Assembly: GCA_039707465.1 (NCBI GenBank)
Contig: CM077658.1
Location: 11,964,574-12,028,573, forward strand
Source of the DNA: Rhabdophis nuchalis
Lineage: Eukaryota > Chordata > Lepidosauria > Squamata > Natricidae
Direction: 5' to 3'
Length of the DNA: 64,000 bases
In this document: positions 1 to 11,738 of the stretch, piece by piece
How positions within the stretch are numbered: position 1 is the first letter of the stretch
Layout: each line of letters begins with the position of its first letter
Notes under the pieces: model-generated
Databases searched by the model: none
What the model was told of the DNA's origin: nothing
The model's input: only the letters and a program-made list of their open reading frames with translations
Made by a program: the position numbers and the translations under genes

Positions 1-214
1 GTCAGCCAGATGTTTAGACTGGATTTGGCATTTTATCAATCAAAATTTTCCCATGAACCTTGGGGCAATTTTCTTATTATTATCTTATCATAAGAAAACA
101 ATAATATTATTTTCTTATGCTTATTTTCACCATAAACAAATCTGAGACAAATCATTACAGTTCTAGAAAGTATAAAAGAAGCAAGAGAAAAATAAGCAAA
201 GTATTCAAACTGAT

Positions 215-689
<475 letters not shown>

Positions 690-1565
690 AAACTGATGTT
701 TATAATGAGAAAAATTAGGCTGCCTTCTTCTGATTATTATTTATTTAATATTGTGATTACAACAACTTGATAAGGTACAAAGGTACAAAGCCCGTTTGGC
801 CTGACAGCTAAAATATCTGCAAGTAACAACATCTAGTTTCCCCTAGTATTTCAGGGGAAAAAATCCCAGGAACTCTCTTTGGTGCATGCACATGTGAGAC
901 AAACCACTACTTCTCAATATGACACAACAGTGCCACCTAAAGCTTCTGGTAAATTAACCCCAAGTTGTCAGCCCTAAAGACACTGAGTTCACATTTTCTT
1001 TTCCAGAACAGCTTCTCTAAAATGATCCTTGGCATTGCTGATGAAAACTCAGCTGCATCTTTATCATTCCATCAAAAGTGGTTAGAAAGGTGCATTGAAC
1101 CAACCGATCTATGACATCAGAGACAGAAGATTTTGCTGCATTCAGTCCCTCAAAGGGTTTGCTATCAGTGGCTTCTGCATTCCCCTGAAATGAGTGATCA
1201 GAAGCAGGAAGGTCTGCTTAACGGTTTCTATGGAGGAGGAGCAGATAATTTCTCTTCATCTCCTCTAAAACAAATGCTGAAGATTGATAACAGGGGGGAA
1301 AAAAACCATTGATCTGGGAACAGAATGTTTTCGAGGACTTTTCCTCCCCTCGGGACTGCGTGCATTTCTTTTTTCTAGAATCAAACTCTCCAAACTAGAA
1401 GCAATTTGAGGTGTCACAAACATGGCACTCCAGATTACAACAGGCTTGTTTCAGAACCATGCAATCAAAATTGAGCTGCTTCTGGAAAATTTGCATCTGG
1501 AAACCAACAACCAAACCACCCAGAATGGTATGATCATGCACGACATTCAACATGGTCTCAGAGAA
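690..1565. other. Unique intronic DNA
   Basis: AT-rich, no reading frame of interest and no repeat family that I recognise, apart from a short homopurine run near 1290. Confidence 0.5.
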
Positions 1566-1567
1566 AC

Positions 1568-2012
1568 CAAAATTCTTGAATTGTGTGGCATATTTCATTT
1601 TCATTGATTCTGCACTTCCCTACTGGTAATAAATCTAAAAAGGAGGATTCCAGATTATATTTTAATCATTTTTAAAAAATGATATCATGTGCAGTGAAAA
1701 TAGTTGATCTAGTTCTTACTTATAGGAGATGATCAGGCTGAGCTCAGGGGTGGGGTCAAATGTGTCATTACTCTTGAGTCTCTTTAACCACAAAATTCTT
1801 GAATTGTGTGACATATTTCATTTTCATTGATTCTGCACTTCCCTACTGCTAGTAAATCTAAAAAGGAGGATTCCAGATTATATATATATATTTTTAATGA
1901 TATCATGTGCAGCGAAAATAGTTGATCTAGTTCTTATTTATAGGAAATGATCAGGCTGAGCTCAGGGGTGGGGTCAAATGTGTCATTACTCTTGAGTTTC
2001 TTTAACCACAAG
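1568..2012. repeat. 223-bp direct tandem duplication
   Basis: Two adjacent units (about 1568-1790 and 1791-2012) share almost all bases, from AAAATTCTTGAATTGTGT to CTCTTGAGT..CTTTAACCACAA. The main difference is an (AT)n expansion in unit 2 near 1880 and a few substitutions. It is a local segmental duplication with an offset of 223 bp. Confidence 0.92.
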
Positions 2013-2172
2013 AAACCTAAGTCCAGCTCACCCTGAATTTCATTGACTGTTATCTACCACCAATTTACTTTGACTGTTAGTAGTTCAGATTCTTGTAGGG
2101 AACACAAGCTTGCAATAAACCTTTAGATTCATTTGAGCTACCTGGACCTCTGATTATCCCGTGCTTGACAAT
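2013..2172 (+). mobile_element. Possible LTR-type fragment (AATAAA end)
   Basis: The segment with ATTGACTGTTATCTACCACC, CTTGTAGGGAACA and GCAATAAACC resembles 50700-50880 (same order, similar spacing, then an AATAAA-type signal). The shared block looks like the polyadenylation part of a retroviral-type LTR. No coding region or paired LTR is seen, so the class is inferred. Confidence 0.35.
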
Positions 2173-2885
2173 ACTACTTAAAATGTTACAAAGAAATTAG
2201 ATGATTCCATATCTTACAGTTGGATTTGCTTTAAATCTGAACGCTGTCACTTCAATTTTTTTTCATTGCTAGAAGTCAGTGACTTCCATTCATGATGCAG
2301 GCAACAGAAAATTAAATAAGATTCTACTCAGGTTTCTTAACTATTCAGTAATTCCATTTGCATTGCATACTTAACAATGATGATTAATACATTTTTGGGG
2401 AAAATTGTGCAATGATGGAATTCATATAGTTAAGTAGGTGTAAGTGCAGTTGATTAATTGTTATGTGTCATACAAACACAACTGTCCACTAGAGAATCAT
2501 GACCTACTTAAACACAAATCAGTCTGACTCCTACATACTTCTTGTCTCTCACTTTTGGATCCTGCCTGTGTGGTTTATGGAGTGAAGAAGAAGTCAACTT
2601 TGCCATCGTTGCTTGAGAAAAGCTCAATTTTGATCTTGTTCTCTTATGCATTGAAAACTGGACTGTTTCCTCCTTGTGAATATCCAAGAAACGTTGTGAA
2701 CAGTTCAAAGCCTGAGAATCACATATAGCCACTCAACAAATTCTTACAGTCCCTAGTACTGCCAAAAATCAGTCAAATTCTTCCCAACCATGTTGAATTT
2801 AGAAACACAAAATGCCTTAAGTACATTTAATTATTTTTTTAAGGGAAAATAAACCATCCTGAAAAGCACGAGGTCCTAACACTAA
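2173..2885. other. Unique intronic DNA
   Basis: No gene, recognised repeat or strong structure seen. Short open frames here have no recognisable family features. Confidence 0.5.
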
Positions 2886-3133
2886 TTACCTGCCAGTGAC
2901 ATCACTGTTGCCCAAGGGAAGCCCAGCTGGAGGCTCCTTTTGAGATACCTACTGAAGTGGTACCCATTTATCTACTTGCAATCACCTGCTGCTTGGCTTG
3001 GCAAAGTTGAAGTATGTGACAAGACCTCACCCCGCCTTATGGTGGCAGCAAGTCTGCTGGTCATCAGCCCAGCCTCCCTATCCATATATGTCTCTCACTA
3101 TACACTGCTATCCTAACCACTGCACTCTACAGC
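2886..3133 (-). mobile_element. Old SINE-like repeat
   Basis: Shares GCCAGTGACATCA..TTTGCCC..GGAGGCTCCTTT with 63095-63220 and ends in a CTAACCACTGCACTCT block that resembles the tRNA-like head of a SINE read backwards. Strongly diverged, so family unassigned. Confidence 0.4.
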
Positions 3134-3549
3134 CTCCACAAAAATTATGGCCTCTTATGTAAGAACCTGCTGCCTATTTCTACCCTGAATAGTCCATGAT
3201 GGAATCTATAGAGGCCCTCAAACTATGAAGACACAGGACAAGCCTTTTCATTTCTAGATAACAGTACAGTGTTATATGCAAGATAAAGAGTGAGAGCATT
3301 AATCTTTCCGGCATCCCACAAATAAAAGGCTTCTTTTTTTTTCTCAAGGTCCCGGAGTTTTCTTTGCAGCGCGTTGGAGAGATTAATTCATTCACCCTTC
3401 TATCTTGCTTATAACTTTGTGCCGTTATCTAAAAATGAAATGGCTTGTACAACATCTTTGTTGCTTGAGGGCTTTGCAGCAGACACAAGTTTGGTAGGTC
3501 CAGGACATGTAGTACTGTGCATCATGCAGAAATATTATTTTAAAGCATG
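3134..3549. other. Unique intronic DNA
   Basis: Nothing recognisable before the purine microsatellite. Confidence 0.5.
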
Positions 3550-3730
3550 AGTGGGAAGGAAGGAAGGAAGGAAGGAAGGAAGGAAGGAAGGAAGGAAGGA
3601 AGGAAGGAGACAAGGGAGGAAGACTGGAGGGAAGGAGGGAAGAAGGGAAAGAGGGGAGGGAGGAAGGAGGAGGGAAGAAGGAAGAAGGGAGGGAGGGAGG
3701 GAGGGAGGGAGGGAGGGAGGGAGGGAGAGT
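3550..3730. repeat. (GGAA)n / (GGGA)n purine tract
   Basis: About 14 GGAA units, then a mixed purine region, then about 9 GGGA units to 3727. Strongly strand-asymmetric. The predicted frames here are repeat translations. Confidence 0.95.
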
Positions 3731-4114
3731 GAATGCCTTGATATTTCCTTATATTGCTTAAGGAATAGTTTCAAATTTCTTTTTTGAACTGAGTTGCTGG
3801 AGGCAATAAAAGTATTACTGTTCATTTGTTTTCCGCTCACATTCTTCCACATTTTCAGCCCCCTGGGTTTCAGATAGGAAAAAGCCCCAAAGGAGGACTC
3901 TTGTACAATTCTTTTGGATTTAACAGATGGACACAAACTATATGAGTCTAAGGTCCAGTGAAGGAATTGAACTTCTCTTCGCCAACTCATGACAAGATAA
4001 ATGGAAGGCCACCATTCTCCACCCATGAACATTTCTTAAAAAGCTCTTTTCCTCTTGGAAGAACATTTGAAAGCAAGTTCTTGGTCATTAGCTTGAATAA
4101 GAACTGGTAGGAAA

Positions 4115-4118
<4 letters not shown>

Positions 4119-4157
<39 letters not shown>

Positions 4158-4182
4158 TGAATGAATGAATGAATGAATGAAT
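4119..4182. repeat. (GA)n and (GAAT)n microsatellites
   Basis: About 17 GA units to 4153 followed by about seven GAAT units. Confidence 0.95.
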
Positions 4183-4319
4183 GACTATTTGTTCCTTCCC
4201 TTTTTTTATGCAATTGTTCCAGACTTTAAATAAACCATCCATCTGTTCTTTTTTCCAAACTTGGGACCACAGAGGTGTTTCTGTGCACTTCTGAGTCAGT
4301 GTTAGTGGCTACCTTTTAG

Positions 4320-4497
4320 ATAGTTTTAAATTGGGTTTTTAAAATTTGGTTTTAGCGCAGGATAGGTTTATTTAATGGTTTTTTAAATTATATTTATTGT
4401 ATTTTGTATGTTTTTTAAATTTCCTGTGCGCCGCCCTGGGTCCTCTGTGGAGAAGGGCGGGATATAAATTTAAATAAATAAATAAATAATAATAATA
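4320..4497 (+). mobile_element. L2-type LINE 3' end
   Basis: A 5'-truncated 3' UTR: TTTTAGCGCAGG, then CGCCGCCCTGGGTCCTCTGTG and GGCGGGATATAAATTT, ending in an (AAATA)n tail. The same 3' end follows the ORF2 peptides at 38462-38944 and 45590-46270, which ties it to that L2/CR1-clade LINE. Confidence 0.8.
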
Positions 4498-5300
4498 CCT
4501 GGGCTAGTCCATGCAGTTTTCTTGGCAACCTTTCTTGGAAGTAGCTTCCTCTTGACCTCTTCTTCCTAGGGCGACTGGTCTAAGGTCATCCAGTTGGTTT
4601 TGTGCCTAAGGTGGAACTGGAACTCGTGGTCTTCCAGTTTCTAGCCTGGAGCCTTAACAACTGCACTAAACTGGCTCCCAGTTGCTTTATAGAAGCTCCA
4701 AAAATGGACATGAAAGCAAAGGTTCTCTCCTGCTGTTTTTTCTTCTACAGCTTCCGATATTCAAAGCTCTGAACCATGGATTTCCTTTTAGCAATCATGG
4801 CTAATCCACTTTGGCTTCTATGATTTTGTCTTCTTTAGTGTAATCTCTTAAAGCTATTAAATCCCGTATCTTGGAGCGTTTCTTTTATCTCTTCCAAATC
4901 TGTCACCAAATTCACTAAATGACTTGGATGAAAGAGTAGGAATTTTTTTCTATTTGGTTATAAATTCTCTTCCCTTTTTCTCCATTCGGAGAATCCCTTT
5001 TAATTTTTATTATGCGAACACGTAATTACCAATAATTATTACTGGATAATAATTTGGGGGAGATGTATTTCTTTTGTCCTTTAAAATTGTAATAATAATT
5101 GATAGTGTCACTTTGTTTTTTTAAGTATGTGCTAAGATTACATTTGTGAAATTGTCTTGAAGCTTTGACAATTAAATTAAAGTTGGGCTCCCAGTCAGGA
5201 ATTTATCGGAACTGAAAAGTCTCTGTTATTAGATGTATAATTATCCTAGAACAATCTAGGAAAAAATAAAGTCTCCCTTCTGGACTTTATTAATTGAAGT
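4498..5300. other. Unique intronic DNA
   Basis: No gene or family recognised. Several long T- and A-rich stretches. Confidence 0.45.
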
Positions 5301-5309
5301 TGCTGTTTG

Positions 5310-5522
5310 AGGATGAAGCTTGAAAAACACATATATATGACAATACATCCCACTACCAGACATCTGAAAACCAGCCCTAGTCAACAAACGAGCCCCATCT
5401 ACTACCCAGGTCGTTACAACACAAAAGAACAACGGACACATAGCCAGCACCTCAGCCACACAGAATGATATGAAACAGCTGACCAATCTACAAACATCAA
5501 CTCCATCTACCAATCCCCAATT
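5310..5522 (+). mobile_element. Penelope-like element, part 1
   Basis: CA-rich, low-G sequence. With 5707-5930 it forms one older element that has been split by the L2 insertion at 5523-5706. Class assignment comes from the terminal motif described for 5707-5930 and is inferred. Confidence 0.4.
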
Positions 5523-5706
5523 TTTAAATGGGGGATTTTAATTTGGTTTTAGCGCAGGTTTTTTGTCATTTAATAGGTCTTTTAAATTTATGCATTTTGG
5601 TACTATTTTGTATGTTGTTTTAAATTCCTGTGCGCCGCCCTGGGTCCTGTTGGAGAAGGGCGGGATATAAATTGAATAAAATAAATAAATAAAATAAATA
5701 AATAAA
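5523..5706 (+). mobile_element. L2-type LINE 3' end inserted in Penelope-like element
   Basis: Same 3' UTR as 4320-4497 (TTTTAGCGCAGG, CGCCGCCCTGGGTCCTG, GGCGGGATATAAATTG) with an AATAA-rich tail. It interrupts the CA-rich Penelope-like sequence on both sides. Confidence 0.8.
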
Positions 5707-5930
5707 TCATGGTGCAACTACACAGCCAATCAACCCACCTACAGCCAAAAAGCCAGCACTCCACACACCCCCACGCTTTGACCACACTTTACTTGCACAA
5801 GCACAAAGCCAAAAACACCAGCCTGAAGATGGCGAGTAAGACCTCGACGAAACATTGCCAAGACAATCTCAATCTTACACAGGAAAAGTCCCGACTACAA
5901 CAAGACCAGCATATATATATATATATATAG
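5707..5930 (+). mobile_element. Penelope-like element terminus with hammerhead-like motif
   Basis: Contains AACACCAGCCTGAAGATGGC, ACGAAACATTGCCAAGAC and CAATCTCAATCTTACAC..AACAAGACCAGC, shared with both arms of the palindrome at 34225-34444. The CTGAAGA..stem..GAAAC block at 5823-5853 resembles the core of hammerhead ribozymes known from Penelope-like retroelements. Ends in (AT)n at 5911-5928. The class is inferred; a degenerate Penelope reverse transcriptase at 20540-20945 shows the superfamily is present. Confidence 0.5.
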
Positions 5931-7000
5931 ATTTCACCTCCAGCCTTCAACTGCATTGAAGGGTTTCCCCCCCCCTCCTTACAAGAAAGTACGTATCATA
6001 GAGTAAAAGCATGAAGAAGGCCAGCAAATGTGGCAGCAACAGGAAAGCTATTAGAAAGTAGTAACTGATTCAACTTTTGAGTCGAATTTTCTGCTACGTC
6101 AAAGGTTAACCGGTGGAATTAGCACCTTTGCAGTCATTGGTAGTTGCCATAATTCAGTGTGACATGCACACAATACTTCAGAACACCCATCTCAGATTGA
6201 GGGCTTGCAAAAGAAAGAGGCTAAGCACCTATTACTCTGAGTTTCTACTGTGTATTAGGTTGGGAAAAGGACACTTTGAAAATGTTTCTCAGGGGAGGGC
6301 GCTTTTTTTGAAAAAAATGTTTTATTCCTAGCTTATTTACACAACTGTCCTCCCATCTCATTTTCTGTAACGCAAGCGAGTAGTTCAGACTTCCCTGTCT
6401 ACAGCTACATGTTACAATTGCTGCAAGCCATCATGGCTATTACGTTGACACCTGGATCAAAGGTGTCTTGCCTCTGAATTACCAGTCGCTGAGCAACAAC
6501 ATTGAGACACATAGCTACTATGGGAACTGGAACGCTAAGCCAGAATGTCCCAAAGGTGCTTTTATCAAAAGGCAATTGGACTGGTGTTTTTTTTCCCCCT
6601 TGAGGAAGGAGAAGAATATATTTTGCTTCTCACTCAAGAATCTTCTGGATTGTTCTGGATAGAGAGGACGATTGTTTGGAAGAGAAGGAAAAGAGCCCAT
6701 TTATATTAACATTAGCTGATGACTCGGTGTTACCTGGGTATTTATAGATGAAAGTGTTTGTTTGACAGGAAGCCACTGAGAGGGGCCTTTCTTCCCCCTA
6801 CTCCCATGCCCACCATCCCTGCCCTCTCCCTTCCCCTTCCCATGCACTCTTCTTTCCCGCCCTGTCTACGATCCTTGCACTTCATAGGCCTACTGTGTGT
6901 GGAAGGGCTAGGCCTTATAAACCCACTGCACTGGCTTAATTAGGCTCCCTTTCCCCTCCCATGATTTCACGGACAATTGCCACTCTAGGATGGTGCACTT
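5931..7000. other. Unique intronic DNA
   Basis: No recognised repeat or gene. Small frames at 6113-6331, 6468-6662 and 6758-6943 have no family features. Confidence 0.45.
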
Positions 7001-7170
7001 GCTGTCCCTAAAGGCCCAGGTTTCCAGAGTTATGCTGGAAAACACACACACACACACCAGGGGTGTCTTACCCCCAACAGTGTTTGTTTCCGGAGGGTAA
7101 GTCATTTGTGTACCAAATTTGTTTGAAATTGCTCAAGGCGTTCCAGAGTTATGCTGATAACTACCTACCT
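7001..7170 (+). mobile_element. Old repeat fragment leading into GATA array
   Basis: Two blocks with TTCCAGAGTTATGCTG (7021 and 7142) surround a short (CA)n and a GTACCAAATTTGTTTGAAATT block. The second block runs directly into the tetranucleotide array, suggesting a retroelement 3' end with a tetranucleotide tail. Confidence 0.4.
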
Positions 7171-7340
<170 letters not shown>

Positions 7341-7701
7341 TATAAAATAACATAAAATAAATGTGTGTAAAACAGAAAACACCGCCAACTATTGCCTTCT
7401 CCATTATGTCTTTTGATCAAGTACACCGCAAAGCATTGTAAAGAATTTCAAAAGAAAATACTCAAGCACTCTGAACAAAATGTTAAAAAACAGAAGTTTC
7501 TTTTGCTAGGGGGAAAAAAAAAATGCTTTTTAGAAAACTCTTTAGAAAACTCACACAGGCTTCATTGTGGCATTACAAAATGATAGCAAAATAAGCACGT
7601 GTTTCTTTTAAAACCAGGCAGTAGGAGAAATTACTTCAAGCACCATTCATGGGAATGATTAGATGGACTAATTTTTTTTACAAAAATTCAAGTGAGTAAA
7701 A

Positions 7702-7943
7702 CAAGCCTCAGTGGCTCAGTGGTTAGAGTGCACAATGCCAGCTACTTCTTCTGACTGCCGGCCGACTGCAATTTGGCAGTTCAAATCTCACTGGCTCAAG
7801 GTTCATTCAGCCTTCCATCCTTGCGAGGTGCATAAAATGAGGACCCAGATTGTTGGGGACAAGAGGCTGACTCTGTGAACCACTTAGAGAGGGCTGTTGA
7901 AGCATTGTAATGTGGTATATAGATCTCAGTGCTATTGCTATTA
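7702..7943 (+). mobile_element. SINE with tRNA-like head and Bov-B-like 3' end
   Basis: Head GTGGCTCAGTGGTTAGAG resembles a pol III A box, followed by GGCAGTTCAAATCTCA as a decayed B box. Body includes CATAAAATGAGGACCCAGA and GAGAGGGCTGTTGAAGC. Tail GGTATATAG..CTCAGTGCTATTGCTATT resembles the 3' end of squamate Sauria-type SINEs/Bov-B. Reverse copies lie at 37649-37870 and 63221-63462. Confidence 0.65.
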
Positions 7944-8460
7944 ATGGACCCAAATTTAATGGTGGTGTGGCCTTTCCCATCTACTCCTATCCATTGAGTT
8001 ATTGCTTTTTTTTGGGGGGGGGGATTACATTGGCAGACATAAAATTAGAATGATCTTGATTGTTGTGAGAAGAAAGTAAGTGGAAATGTATCTCAAATAA
8101 GCACTGTCACCTCTCAATCCATAAAAGCTTCACTTCTCATTCAGGGTTCTCCATAACAAGCATCAATATGGCATCATCACAATTTCATTGTATCAATGAT
8201 TGCATCATTTCCACCATTACAGAATCTTGTACATGTCGTCATTTGCCTTCATCCCATCTTGGGATGCTCATCTTCTTATTTTACAAACTTCTCATTCAAA
8301 AGACGAGGTGTTGACAACTCTGTTCCTGCTCCATACAATAAGTCTCCAGACCATCACCATCTTCTCCATAGTCTCTAAAAGTCAAACTAGAAAACGATGA
8401 AGAAATAGTGATGTCCTCCATAGACTTCCTGCCACCTTTTTTTTTTAAATTACTTTGTGA
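7944..8460. other. Unique intronic DNA
   Basis: Nothing firmly recognisable; a G run near 8013-8023. Confidence 0.45.
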
Positions 8461-8469
8461 GCTTCAAGA

Positions 8470-8966
8470 AACACCTTATTCTATGCAGTAACATTGTACT
8501 GGAAACTTGGGCACACAAAACCTTTCCAGACCAAACCTTGAATAAAGCTCTTCTGCCTGGAATCCACGTTGTATATCGGACATTAATACAATTTAGTGGG
8601 TCCAGAGGTAATTCCCGAGAAGAATCCTCCACTCCTCTGCTCACAATAGAATCCCTTATGCAATCAGGCTTGAAATTTTGGGCTTGGATAACTTGGAACT
8701 ACGCCGTCTATGGTCTGCTGCAACATCCTACCTGTCAAGGACTACTTCAGCTTCAAGCTCAATAATACTATGTGGGCAAACAATAGATACACACCCAAGG
8801 TGAAGCGCTCCAAACTTGATGGCAGAAAATAGGACCTCAGCAACAGAGTGGTCAAGGCCTAGAATGCTCTGTTGTTACATCCTCTAACCCCCACAACTTC
8901 AAACTTAAACTGTCTACCATGGACCTCACCCCATTCCTAAGATGTCCGTAAAGGGAGCGTGCATAA
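8470..8966 (+). mobile_element. CR1/Rex-like LINE ORF2 relic, 5' half
   Basis: Degenerate ORF2 C-terminus. Blocks parallel to 41545-42366 include CTTGGGCACACAAAACC, GAATCCACGTTG, TTCAGCTTCAA, AACAATAGATAC, and CAACAGAGTGGTCAAGGCC (a degenerate RVVNAWN-type motif). Interrupted at GTGCATAA by the antisense L2 at 8967-9683; continues at 9684. Confidence 0.7.
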
Positions 8967-9683
8967 TAATAATAATAATAATAATAATAACTTTGAATTT
9001 ATTAACCGCTCCCTCTCCCCACAGGGACCCGGGGCGGTGCACAGGAGGAACTAAAAACAATATAAACAATAGATACAAAAATATATACATTAAAACACAA
9101 TTAAACAATGCTATCCCGTGCTAAAAAATTAAAACCCATTAAAATACATTTAAAATCTATAGACAGAGAGACTATCCAAGGCCGGCCAGTCGAAAGAAAT
9201 GGGTCTTTAATTTCGTACGGAAGGAGCGGAGGTCCGTGGTCGTTCTGATATCGGGGGGAAGGTCGTTCCAGAGGGCCGGGCCCGCCACAGAGAGAGCCCT
9301 TCCCTTGGGCGTCGCCCGCTGACAAAGTCTAGTGGACGGCACCCGGAGAAGTCCCTCTCTGTGGGAGCGAATCGGTCGTGAGGATGTATGGGGCAGGATC
9401 CGATCCCGCAAATAGCTAGGTCCCGAGCCATGGAGCGCTTTAAAGATGATAGTTAGCACCTTGAAGCGCACCCGGAAGACGACAGGCAGCCAGTGCAGCT
9501 CGCGCAAGAGCGGTGTAACGTGGGTGAACCTGGTGGTCCCCATAATTGCTCGCGCGGCTGCATTCTGAACTAACTGAAGCCTCCGGGTGCACCTCAAGGG
9601 AAGCCCCATGTAGAGAGAGTTACAATAGTCCAGTCGGGATGTCACGAGGGCATGAGTGACTGTGCGAAGGGCGTCCCGATCCA
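8967..9683 (-). mobile_element. L2-type LINE, 5'-truncated, antisense
   Basis: On the minus strand a 178-residue open frame (9172-9708) reads as the C-terminus of a LINE ORF2: SRLDYCNSLYMGLP, LQLVQNAAARAIM, LRELHWLPV, FKALHGSGPSYL and LWNDLPPDIR are hallmark motifs of the CR1/L2 group. The 3' UTR and CCGCCCCGGGTCCC block follow, then an (ATT)n tail at 8966-8990. The frame is open but 5'-truncated and lacks endonuclease and RT catalytic domains. It sits inside the LINE at 8470-9815. Confidence 0.85.
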
Positions 9684-9815
9684 ATAAGCGTACCAGCGTG
9701 CCTACCATCCCTATCCTACTGTCTTGTACTCCTTTTCCTTGTTCATGTCCATGTTCATACTTATACCTGTTATCTCGTATATGTTTGACAAACTAAATAA
9801 ATAAAATAAATAAAA
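9684..9815 (+). mobile_element. CR1/Rex-like LINE 3' end (continuation)
   Basis: Resumes with CAGCGTGCCTACCATCC and ends TATGTTTGACAAA followed by (AAATA)n, as at 42245-42366. Completes the element begun at 8470. Confidence 0.75.
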
Positions 9816-10814
9816 TAAAATGATAGAAATGTATAGCTTAACTCAATAAACTTTTCATTTCGTGAGCAGCATCTTACCCAGGAAGCTATCTTTCCATATG
9901 CTTCGCTTTGAATTGTAGCCATTATTAATATTCACCCAACATTCCACATTTCCTTTGTTCTTTTCTCTTCCTAATGCCAAGTGTTTGCATTCTCTTGCCA
10001 ACATGCTGGCAAAAATATATAAATGCCTAAGCCATAGGCCTTCAGTGCCCTGGGGTATAATTAAAGGAGCTTAACATATTAAGCACACATTTGAGTCATG
10101 GACACCGGCACAATAATGGAGAACTCCTATGCCAATGTTGGCAGAAGCCGTTGAAAGGAGCGAAGGCATTCAAACCTACGGAATTGACAAGCCAGCTCAA
10201 TCTCAACTTTACAAATGCTTCTGGGCCCACTCCAGTTAGTACAGACGATTGCTTTTTAGAGTTGATGGTGCTGGCTGACAGAAAAAGAGCATCATTGGTC
10301 TCTCACACACAATGTGGATGGCTGTACTTCTGCTTGAAGACTGCAATAGGACAGTCTATTGTGTTGGGTTTTTTTAGACCCAAGACAGGACACAACACTG
10401 AGAATAAAGCATCCAGGCATTTTTCCAAGTAAACATTTATGGGCAGATAGCCTTGACAGCTTTATAGAAATTGCTGAAAGTCACATTGTTGGCTACCTTC
10501 AAATAAAACAAGATTTCCTCAGAATGTCTTCGGGCACGAATACAGAGAGAGACAGAGAGAGAGAAAGAATTTGCAAAGCCAGCTAAGAAATGGTAAACAG
10601 GGCTTTACAAAACCTTCTTCAGTTCCTATTTAGCATGGTGAATAGCAAGGAGTGTGGCGTGATTTCATTTCTCATTTGAAGTGTCACAATCTGTCATTGT
10701 TATATAATTATATATTCTAATAGCTCGGTGAAGTAACAGGCTAGGGAAAAAAATAGTCTGATTATTTACCTTCACAACAATGTGGAGATTTAAAGCTGGG
10801 TCTACATAATACTT
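9816..10814. other. Unique intronic DNA
   Basis: No recognised family. A 113-residue open frame at 10091-10432 has no recognisable domain and is not supported as a gene. Confidence 0.45.
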
Positions 10815-11159
10815 GAGGGATGCAGTGGTTCAGTGGCTAAGATGCTGAGCTTGTTGATGGCAGTTTGGCAGTTGGAATCCCTAGCGCCGCATAATGGAGT
10901 GAGCTCCCATTACTTGTCCCAGCTTCTGCCAACCTAGCAGTTTGAAAGCATGTAAAAAAGGCAAGTAGAATAATAGGGACCACTTTGGTGGGAAGGTAAC
11001 AGCTCTCCGTGTGCCTCTGGCATTGAGTCATGCCAGCTACATGACCATGCAGATGTCTTCGGACAGCACTGGCTCTTCAGCTTTGAAACATAGATGAGCA
11101 CCGCCCCCTAGAGTTGGGAATGACTAGCACATATGTGCGAGGAGAACCTTTACCTTTAC
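10815..11159 (+). mobile_element. Snake-type tRNA-derived SINE
   Basis: Full-length copy of the window's commonest SINE. Order: GAGGGATGCAGTGG head with A-box-like GGTTCAGTGGC, decayed B box, CTTCTGCCAACCTAGCAG, AAATAGGGACCACTTTGG-like block, CATGACCATGCAGATGTCTT, CACCGCCCCCTAGAGT, and the ACCTTTACCTTT end. Family name uncertain. Confidence 0.85.
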
Positions 11160-11514
11160 ATGATTCAGTCCACCTTTATTATAATGCAAAATAAGATCTA
11201 TAAAGGAGCAAACTTTATTTGTGAAGTTTAATTAATATTCATTTTCTACCAAAAGCTCAAGGATGCATTTGAAATCTTCACTTTTATCCTTCTTGAGGAA
11301 GATTAAACTGAAAGCTTAAGATCATAGAATGTATTTTCAGACTAATTAGTGAACACTGTACTCCAAATAAAGCAGTTTTTACTGATAGGGAAACTGATGG
11401 GTCGGTTCCTATTCGATATGCCACATGGTTTAACATGTTCTTATCTGTAAATTTGAAGTGACATTTGTATTTACCTCTATTTTTAAAAAAAAGTCAACTG
11501 GACATTTGCATCTA
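11160..11514. other. Unique intronic DNA
   Basis: Nothing recognised between two SINE copies in opposite orientation. Confidence 0.45.
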
Positions 11515-11738
11515 AATGTCTCCGTGGTCATGTGGCCAGCATGACTAAATGCCGAAGGCACACGGAAAGGTGGTCCCTGTTTTTCTACTTGCATTTTTAC
11601 ATGCTTTCGAACTGCTAGGTTGGCAGAAGCTGGGACAAGTAACAAGAGCTCAGTCCATTATGTGGTGCTAGGGATTCAAACTGACAAACTGCCAACATTT
11701 CTGATCAATAAGCCTAGCATCTTGTCCACTAAGCCAGG
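11515..11738 (-). mobile_element. tRNA-derived SINE, 3'-truncated
   Basis: Reverse copy from the TCCGTGGTCATGTGGCC block through CTTTCGAACTGCTAGGTTGG to the tRNA-like head (CTAAGCCAGG). The ACCTTTACC end is missing. Confidence 0.85.

Noticed and set aside
3535..4032. 165-residue reverse frame
   Set aside because: Half is the purine microsatellite; the rest has no recognisable domain and no splice or promoter context.
9172..9708. Host gene for the 178-residue frame
   Set aside because: Motifs are those of LINE ORF2 C-termini, with a LINE 3' UTR and tail, and near-copies at 45590 and 58646.
10815..10890. Functional tRNA gene
   Set aside because: Has A- and B-box-like parts but continues into the SINE body; the cloverleaf arms do not fold well and many copies exist.
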